Positions 58,153 through 64,000 of a stretch of DNA of 64,000 nucleotides are shown here, one piece after another. This DNA is from Auriscalpium vulgare. Lineage: Eukaryota; Basidiomycota; Agaricomycetes; Russulales; Auriscalpiaceae. The translations under genes and the position numbers were made by a program. Below the pieces are notes generated by a model, which had not been told where the DNA came from, made no database searches, and saw only the letters and a list, made by a program, of their open reading frames with translations. Within the stretch, counting starts at the first letter, position 1. Every line of letters starts with the position of its first letter. The stretch lies in contig JAHBBC010000011.1 in assembly GCA_019915015.1 (NCBI GenBank), positions 1,550,001 to 1,614,000 of the forward strand, read 5' to 3'.

Positions 58153-58790
58153 TCACGCACTCTTCTTTTCGTCCTCCACGACGTTCACTATCAGCCTATA
58201 CTCTCACTCAGCACACAGTTGACAAGACCGAAGTGACACGTACATAGTGTCGCCATCCTTCAAAACGGTTCCAATTCCCTGGCACTCGACTGCGTACCGG
58301 CTCTCGTCGCTCATGTCGCTCGCCACGACCTAGCACCGCGGTTTTCGGCCGCTATCCTTCAGCACCTCATCGGGGTCGCCCTGCGTTAGGGTAATCGTAC
58401 AGCGATCGCGCTGGAATACGGGCGTGAGATCTGGAGGAAAGCGGTTCGTTGTGGCGCGTGGACTTGCGGAGACGGGGGCCGCGCGCGCTCGTCGAGTTGA
58501 GGGTGGTGGGGAAGTACGGCTCGGGCGGGAGGACGACGTTGACGCCCTCGCCGAGCGGGTCCGCGAGCTCGAGGTCGCCGCCGTCGGGGAGGTCCGCGGG
58601 GACGACGAGGGCGTTGCGCTCCGTGTTGACCTCGGCCTCCGGGTCGAACTGGTCGTCGCTCCAGTCGTCGGCCGAGTCGCCGCTGTCTGAGCCGCCGTCC
58701 TCGTCGTCCGAGACGCTGTACGCGCTGCGCGGCCGGCCGTGGAGCCACTCCGAGTCGGACTGGGTGAGGGCGCCGACGCATGCGCCTGAT
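58153..58790 (-). pseudogene. universal stress protein (USP) family gene, broken
   Basis: On the minus strand an acidic, disordered stretch reads SDSEWLHGRPRSAYSVSDDE, then EVNTERNALVVPADLPDGGD and PYFPTTLNSTSARG. After a one-base shift at the AAA run 58438-58440 it continues DLTPVFQRDRCTITLTQGDP. A TAG at 58330-58332 then interrupts RKPRC-stop-VVASDMSDESRYAVE, where a Tyr (TAC) would be usual. TGCCAG replaces an expected single Trp codon just after. An intron ending GAGTATAG leads to LIVNVVEDEKKSA and a stop at 58153, far short of a full USP domain. The part after the TAG is the start of a USP fold (YVVASDLS..ESRYA..WGIGTVL..GD in functional genes). Frameshift, nonsense codon and truncation show decay. 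Confidence 0.75.
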
Positions 58791-59312
58791 CGCTTCCGAA
58801 ACTATTGCCTACGAAACTTGAGCCACAAGTGGATGCCGAACATAGGGACTCGCACTGCGAGAAACAAGAAAGCTGCCACATCCACCAGCACGCTTCGCGA
58901 CGACATAGACGTATACACCGACGGTTCGTGCATTGACGGCGTGGGCGCCGTCGCAGTATCACGGGATCCGGCGGGTCGAGACGCCGTACAATCACCTAGC
59001 GAAGGAATATGGGCATACGGTCTACAATGCTAAGGTTGCAGGCATGATATTAGGTGACGAGCTGGTCGAATCAGCGAGGGCACGACAGGCATCAATCAGG
59101 CTTGACGACCCGGCCGCCATTAAAGCAACGCAGAACGCCAAAGCCATCCATGCTGGAGACGACACCACCAAAGTGAACATAGAGCAAGTATCCTGGCAAC
59201 GAAGCAAGCGACGAGGAAGTAAAGGGAGCGAGAGAATGCTCGTGGGCAGGGAATGTGGAGTGTGAAGCTTATGCATGTAGTCATATAGCATGGTAGAGTA
59301 CTAGTGTATATC
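58791..59312. other. intergenic region
   Basis: About 520 bases between the USP-family pseudogene and the tRNA. Upstream remains of the pseudogene may extend a little way in. Nothing else recognised. Confidence 0.4.
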
Positions 59313-59417
59313 GGTTCGATGGCGTAGTTGGTTATCGCATCTGTCTAACACACATTGGCTTAGTCAGCCAATTCTGGTGGGCACAGAAGGTCCTCAGTTC
59401 GAGCCTGGGTCGAATCA
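59313..59417 (+). tRNA. tRNA-Val (anticodon AAC), with intron
   Basis: The acceptor stem GGTTCGA (59313-59319) pairs with TCGAATC (59410-59416), followed by discriminator A. The D arm lies in GCGTAGTTGGTTATCGC. The anticodon stem TCTGT pairs with ACAGA, and the loop is CTAACAC with anticodon AAC at 59347-59349. The T arm is CTCAG-TTCGAGC-CTGGG. A 31-nt intron (59351-59381) sits one base 3' of the anticodon, the canonical place for nuclear tRNA introns. Removing it leaves a 74-nt tRNA. It is a nuclear Pol III gene with the usual internal promoter boxes. Confidence 0.95.
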
Positions 59418-59423
59418 TTTTTT
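59418..59423 (+). terminator. Pol III T-run terminator
   Basis: Six Ts directly after the tRNA discriminator base, the expected RNA polymerase III stop. Confidence 0.85.
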
Positions 59424-60230
59424 GCTTGATGTAATTATCCTTGGTCTCCACATCTAAAGTAAGCTAGCTATCGACAGGATCGTGTCTATTTATTTTAATA
59501 GTGGTTTTCTAGCGGTTTCCTGCCATTTTCATCTTCGGAAGAAGATCCGAGTGCCCGTCGGCCGCCCACCGGCCGTTCCACCCGTTCTCCCTCCCCCCCC
59601 TCCCCCCCTGGAGCCGATAATCACTCCCTTCAAAGCGAACAATGGGCCATCCTGGTTGAAATTACAACGAGCACGAGTGCATGCGATCGCGCAGCCGGAC
59701 AAGACACGGATCTTGGCCAGGATCGCGGGCTCCCCTCGTGATATGTCAGAGAAGTGGCGCACAAGTAGTACGGCGATGCATGTCAGGAGGCCGTACGTGC
59801 ATTGTTCCTAGACGTTGGCTGCGATCAGTGGCAAAAATGGGCGGTGGCGAGGGCGCACGAGTGGACGCAATGACCCTCGGCATTCGTCTCACTATCCTGG
59901 CCGAGCCCGCCCGACCACGCATATCCAGAAGTGCTCACAGCAATCGCGCACAATGATACGAGACAACAAGCATCAATTCTAGGCGAGACGAAGCACGAAG
60001 ATGGGGTATATTATACACGACCACGTGTAGAGGAAGCACAGACTATACCTACAGGCCAAGCGATGGCGAAAATACGCATAATTTTTACTATAGCTACAGG
60101 GACGGCGCAATGGGGCCCGCCGACAACGGGGGCGGCGCCGTACAACAGGGTAAGAGCGGGAACGCACGGGGGAAAGAAACGAGAGTCCAGAGATATATGT
60201 ATGTTCATATCGCGTCGTCATAGATCGGTC
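59424..60230. other. intergenic region
   Basis: About 800 bases between the tRNA and the HMG-box gene stop. It includes a C-rich run (about 59585-59610). Open frames have no features. Confidence 0.4.
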
Positions 60231-61756
60231 CTACATGGCATGGAAGAAGTCGTCGAAGCTCACGCCGGCGGCCGGCGGCTCGTACGTGTCCTGCGCCGTG
60301 GGGATCGAGTACGTGTCGAGGGCATTCATGTACAACGCCATGTTCGCGTCGGCGGGCGCGCCCCAGAGGGCGGGCGCCGGCGCGGGAGCGGCGTGCAGCT
60401 GGTCGGGGAAGGGTATAGGGAGGTACGCTCCGCCCGCCGGGGCGGGCGCGGGGTAGGCCTCGGGCGCGAACTGCGCGGGGCCCGCGCCGGTGTCCTGCGA
60501 CCAGTCCGCGAAGGACGAAGAGATGAGCTCGAGCGGCGAGGGGTATTGGGCATCTCCGAAGGGAGAGACGTGGAAGGGGAGCGCCGGCTCGGCAGGTGTA
60601 TAGGTCTCCGGTGCGGCGGGCAGCGGCATCGCGGGGGAGTTCTGCAGGCGGGATCGGTCAGCTGAGCAGTGGGGACAGATGGCAAGAGAACACGTACTTG
60701 GTGGAAGCTCGTCTGCTCCAGCGAGGGGTCAAACGAGAAGTCAGCGGTGAATAGCGCGGGGTCGCGCAGGGGCACCATGTGCCCCATGCCCAGCTCGTGC
60801 GCGCGGGGGCTGTCGAAGAAGGGCGTGGCGGCCTCGGAAGGCGTGGACGGCGGCTGCTCGTCCTCGTCCGCCAGCGACGTCGCGGGCGTGTCGATCCACT
60901 CGGGTCCGGGGCTCGAGACACACGAGAGGTTGGAGAGGTACGCGGGCGGCGCGGCGAAGGGGCGTGGCTGCGGCTGCGACATGGGCTGGGGCATCGACGA
61001 CGAACGACGGCGCCCCATGAGGATCGTCGGCGCGGACTCCGCCTTGACTCTGCCCGTGGTCGGGGGTGCGTCGACAGCGGCCGAGTCCCACGCGATTCGC
61101 GTATGCGCAGCGCGGGCGGGGGCCTGCGGCGGGAACACGCCGTCGCGCCCGAAGCCCGCGTCCGTCGCAGCGCGGCGGCGCTTGCGGTCGGGCTGGAAGC
61201 GGTAGTCGGGGTTGCGCAGGGCGTGCGCGACCTTCTCCTGCTCTGCGCGGGCCTTGTACACGGCGCGCTCGGCCTCGGACATGCTCTTCCAGACCTCGCC
61301 CGCGCGGCCAGAGAGCGTCTTCTGGCTGTCCGGGGTGCCCTTGACGGGTGCGCCGGCGGTGCCGCGCTTGTGGGTGGGGGCGTACTCGCAGCGGAAGATG
61401 ATGAAGGCGTTGCGCGGGCGCGGGATGTAGTCCGGGTCGACGGAGCGCTTGCGCGCGGTGCGGCGCTCGGAGGAGGAGAGGCTGGAGGTGGATGCAGACT
61501 TGGTATGGCGGGGGCGGGACATGTGGTCGAAGATGTCGACGGACTCTACGGAGGGGGAGGGGGGCGGGTTGGTATCAAGAGCGAGACTGAGACTGTCGTC
61601 GGAGGAGGGGGTTGATATAGACGAGGATGGTATGAAACCAGCGGGCGGTTTCGCGAGGTCGAACGAGGGAAGTTGCATATGGACGAGGTCCACGTCGTCG
61701 TCATTGTCGTATGGCGAAGGCAGCCAGCCTGAGATGAGGCTCTCTGCAGTCGCCAT
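60231..61756 (-). CDS. HMG-box transcription factor (MATA/Ste11-like)
   Basis: Sequence-specific DNA-binding factor of the fungal MATA-HMG type. The start at 61756 opens MATAESLISGWLPSPYDNDD. The HMG box spans about residues 111-186: IPRPRNAFIIFRCEYAPTHK, then SQKTLSGRAGEVWKSMSEAE, RAVYKARAEQEKVAHALRNP and DYRFQPDRKRRR. A Gly/Ala/Pro-rich insert of about 8 residues lies between helices 1 and 2. The rest is a Pro/Ser-rich probable activation region, with one intron (about 60643-60699) joining SFHQ to NSPAMPLPAAPETY and an end VSFDDFFHAM at 60231. In agaricomycetes such factors control development, mating response or fruiting. No homeodomain or pheromone-receptor genes are nearby, so this is not itself evidence of a mating-type locus. 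Confidence 0.88.
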
Positions 61757-62984
61757 GCTAAGTCGTTAGAGGGAATAAATAGCAGGCGGAATGGTGGGGA
61801 GAAAGACGGAACATTATCGTTCACGAGGACATAGGGAGGTTATATAGCAGGCCCTGGCCAAGTTGGCCGCTGCGGGAGATTCGAGAGAGGCGGACGGATT
61901 CGAATTTTGACTTGTTTCGCGCCCCGCTTCATTGTGTTCGCCTATCCGCAAAGATCAAGATCCCCGCGGTTTTGGCGCACGTGCACCCCTCCGATCGCCC
62001 CCTCCTCTCCTGCCCGGCCGCTGCTTTGCCCTTTGCTGCGCGGCCCAGTCGCTCGCCACCTCGCTCTTGGTGGCTGCAACCCTTGCACCGACTGACCGCC
62101 GCCTTGGACCGCCCACAGTGCAAATCCTGATGTTCCTTTCTGGGACAAAAGTTTCCCTGGGGGCGGCCGAAAGCAGCTGCCGACACAATAGCTCTGTCCC
62201 CAAAACGGCAGGACCGCAGACATCGGACGCTTACGTAATCTGAGGCAGGCAGGCTGAGGTAAGCAAAGTCTTTTCCTCCGCGGTGCCTGACGGCTTTCCA
62301 TTCCTGGTGTGTCCTCCGCGCCGTGGCCGCTCGCTGCCGCCGCTCCTGTTTGCCCCGGGGCCCGCTGTCCACCGGCTGCTTGCGTCGGTGGCCCTTGCGT
62401 CCGCGACAGGAGTTACGCAGTCCCTCATTAGGCTTGCTAGCTCGTGCTTGCAGGGGCGGAGTGCCACGTATAGGGTCTGCGTCATCCTCAGGTTCCTGGG
62501 GACCTAGGCGGTCGGCTTTCCAGAATTTCTGACTCCGGGCAGCCTCTGCTAACCGTTGATGGAGGTTCCCCCGTCGCCCCAGTGGCAGCACTCGCACAGG
62601 CCTTCCCTGCATCTCGTAGCACGCGGCACGACGCACACGTACCCGAAGACGGGCCGGGAAGTCAGAACGCTCGCGTAAATACTCCCCGAGCAGGCGCCCA
62701 GGGTGGCAAAGTCGTACGTGCAGTGCGGAACCGCAGCATAGATATATCTGTCACGCAGGGAAACGAAAGACAAAATAAGCATTGTGACCCCGCCGAAGGT
62801 ACTTTGGCCACCACAAGAGGGCACGCGCCCCTCGCCACAACGGTTCCTTTGTTCCTCCTCAACCAGGAGCCCCTCGCACATCACACTCCCGCCCAATTGC
62901 AATATCGGCTCCCACTCACAATTCCATCAACGCTTCCATGCGATTGGACCCCCAATCTTGCGCAGGACGGTGCCGGAACCCTGA
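61757..62984. other. intergenic region with overlapping GC-rich frames
   Basis: About 1.2 kb upstream of the HMG-box gene. A 235-codon minus-strand frame (61929-62636) overlaps several frames on the plus strand. Composition is uniformly GC-rich and no domain, signal or splice chain is visible, so I do not call a gene. Confidence 0.35.
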
Positions 62985-64000
62985 TCAGATTCTCGCCCCA
63001 GAAGCGACGTAGGGCGCTTGATACCCCCCGCCAGGGCTGCCCGGTGCCGGGGCCCACTGGCTGCTATCACGCGTTGCGTATAACAACCGGGAACTCGGAT
63101 CCTCGGACTGCGAGGAGGGCGGCGGCGGCGGCACGGTGCGCTGGTACACCCCCACGCCGCTGGAGGACGCGGCGGGGAGGCCGGGTGGCGCGCGGCGCAC
63201 GCGTGGGTCGACGTAGACCGAGCTGTGCGGGCGGAGGCACTGCAGCAGCACGCAGGGGATTGCGCGCGTGCTAAGCGCGAGGTCCTTGTAGAGCTCGTTG
63301 AATGGGTCGGACCCGGGTGCGCTTGATGCCATGCGCGCGACGACGTGCGTGCGCGTCTGACGGGGTCGTCAGGGATCACGTCGGGCAGGAAGATCACATA
63401 TGCGTACCTCGGCGGACAAATGCAGAAACTCCGGCGCGAGCACGTCCATCTCGCGCCACGCATCGGCGCGGTAGAGCCCGCAGTAGATGCGCGCCTTTCC
63501 GCGCTGCAGCAGGACACGGAACTTCGGCGTGGTGAGGAGCGCGCTTAGGAGCGGGTCGTGAATCGGGAAGGCAAAGCCGTGCGAGCCGGGCTGGAGCGTG
63601 CGCATACTCGCGATGTCGCTGTCTTCGGACAGGACTAGCTCAGGGTGCATGCGCGGCTAGTGGTTGGCGTCAGTCGCGCTCGGGGTCACGATGAGGTGCT
63701 ACTCACATTGTCGTCGTCGCGCCCGGGGGCTATGCCGGCGTTGATCCTCTCGAAATAAGAGATGCGGTTTGTGGTCATGTATTTAGCGATACCTACCATC
63801 ACAATGTCCATGTGCATGATCTCTCTCTGCGCGTCATCCGTCTAATGCGAAGATTAGGCAGGTTGTTCTGCAGTAACTGATAGTCGCTCACCGCAGCAGT
63901 CTGGCCCACAAGAAGCTTGTTTAGTCTCTGGATCTCAGAATCGACGATCTTTGCACGGGCGACCCAGTTTTCAGTTTGCGGCGCGGGGCGGTCCAGAGCC
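62985..64000 (-). CDS. unknown protein, 5' end beyond the window
   Basis: A spliced chain of exons runs in from the right edge: ENWVARAKIVDSEIQRLNKL and LVGQTAA; intron ending CGCATTAG; TDDAQREIMHMDIVM; intron ending TTTCGAG; RINAGIAPGRDDDN; intron ending ACCACTAG; PRMHPELVLSEDSDIASMRT, PLLSALLTTPKFRVLLQRGK and MDVLAPEFLHLSAE; intron ending CCCGTCAG; TRTHVVARMASSAPGSDPFN. A Pro/Ser-rich tail ends at 62985. All junctions have good GT/AG sites and keep the frame, so the gene is real. The start codon is outside the window and I do not recognise the family. The visible part is mostly helical with no catalytic motif. Confidence 0.6.

Noticed and set aside
60231..61756. HMG-box gene as part of a mating-type locus
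   Set aside because: No homeodomain pair, pheromone receptor or pheromone precursor is visible nearby; HMG factors of this type occur in several copies in such genomes.
61929..62636. 235-codon minus-strand open frame upstream of the HMG-box gene
   Set aside because: Overlapping open frames on both strands in GC-rich DNA, no domain, signal or splice support; probably chance.

Overview
The window looks like nuclear DNA of a filamentous basidiomycete, most probably an agaricomycete of the polypore kind. Genes are closely spaced on both strands and split by many introns of about 50-60 nt with GTGCGT/GTACGT-type donors and CTGAC/CTAAC branch sites. The protein set is fungal: Pfs2, Wbp1/OST48, Ngg1/Ada3, Thi20, a Gac1-like PP1 targeting subunit, and several families I associate with mushroom-forming fungi. 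There is no operon logic and no CRISPR array. Exon boundaries below come from reading frames and splice sites by eye; CDS coordinates run from start codon to stop codon and include introns.

Layout. 0-16.5 kb is a housekeeping block: SLC41-type Mg transporter (-), Ngg1/Ada3 (+), Thi20 (+), endonuclease III (-, with a 575-nt first intron), PP2C phosphatase (+), a TPR protein with an apparent frameshift (-), and a large cysteine-rich single-pass surface protein (+). 17.9-25 kb is a tandem segmental duplication of a two-gene module, a monocarboxylate-type MFS transporter followed by a convergent F-box-like gene. Both transporters are intact. One F-box copy is a short relic and the other has a nonsense codon; an intact relative sits at 45.6 kb. 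26.9-31.1 kb holds a DHA2 drug transporter and a basidiomycete-type protein of unknown function.

31.2-35 kb is decayed accessory DNA: a frameshifted, internally deleted gene with a serine-protease-like SDSG motif, flanked by two diverged direct copies of an unknown element of about 0.5 kb. 35-42.8 kb has a MYND-finger protein, the CBM21/PP1 glycogen-targeting subunit and a D-amino-acid oxidase-type flavoenzyme. 43.3-45 kb is a broken ankyrin gene with a STAND/NACHT-associated N-terminal region. 47-54 kb is a second housekeeping block: Pfs2 (-), Wbp1 (+), adenylate kinase (-), BTB protein (+). 54-59 kb is accessory DNA with a clear Helitron-type 3' terminus, a small GPI-anchored repeat protein and a broken universal-stress-protein gene. 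An intron-containing tRNA-Val(AAC), an HMG-box transcription factor and a partial gene of unknown function complete the window.

I found no convincing wholly new multi-gene system. The best leads are the duplicated transporter/F-box module, the unknown element flanking the protease-like pseudogene, the Helitron end and the STAND-ankyrin remnant.
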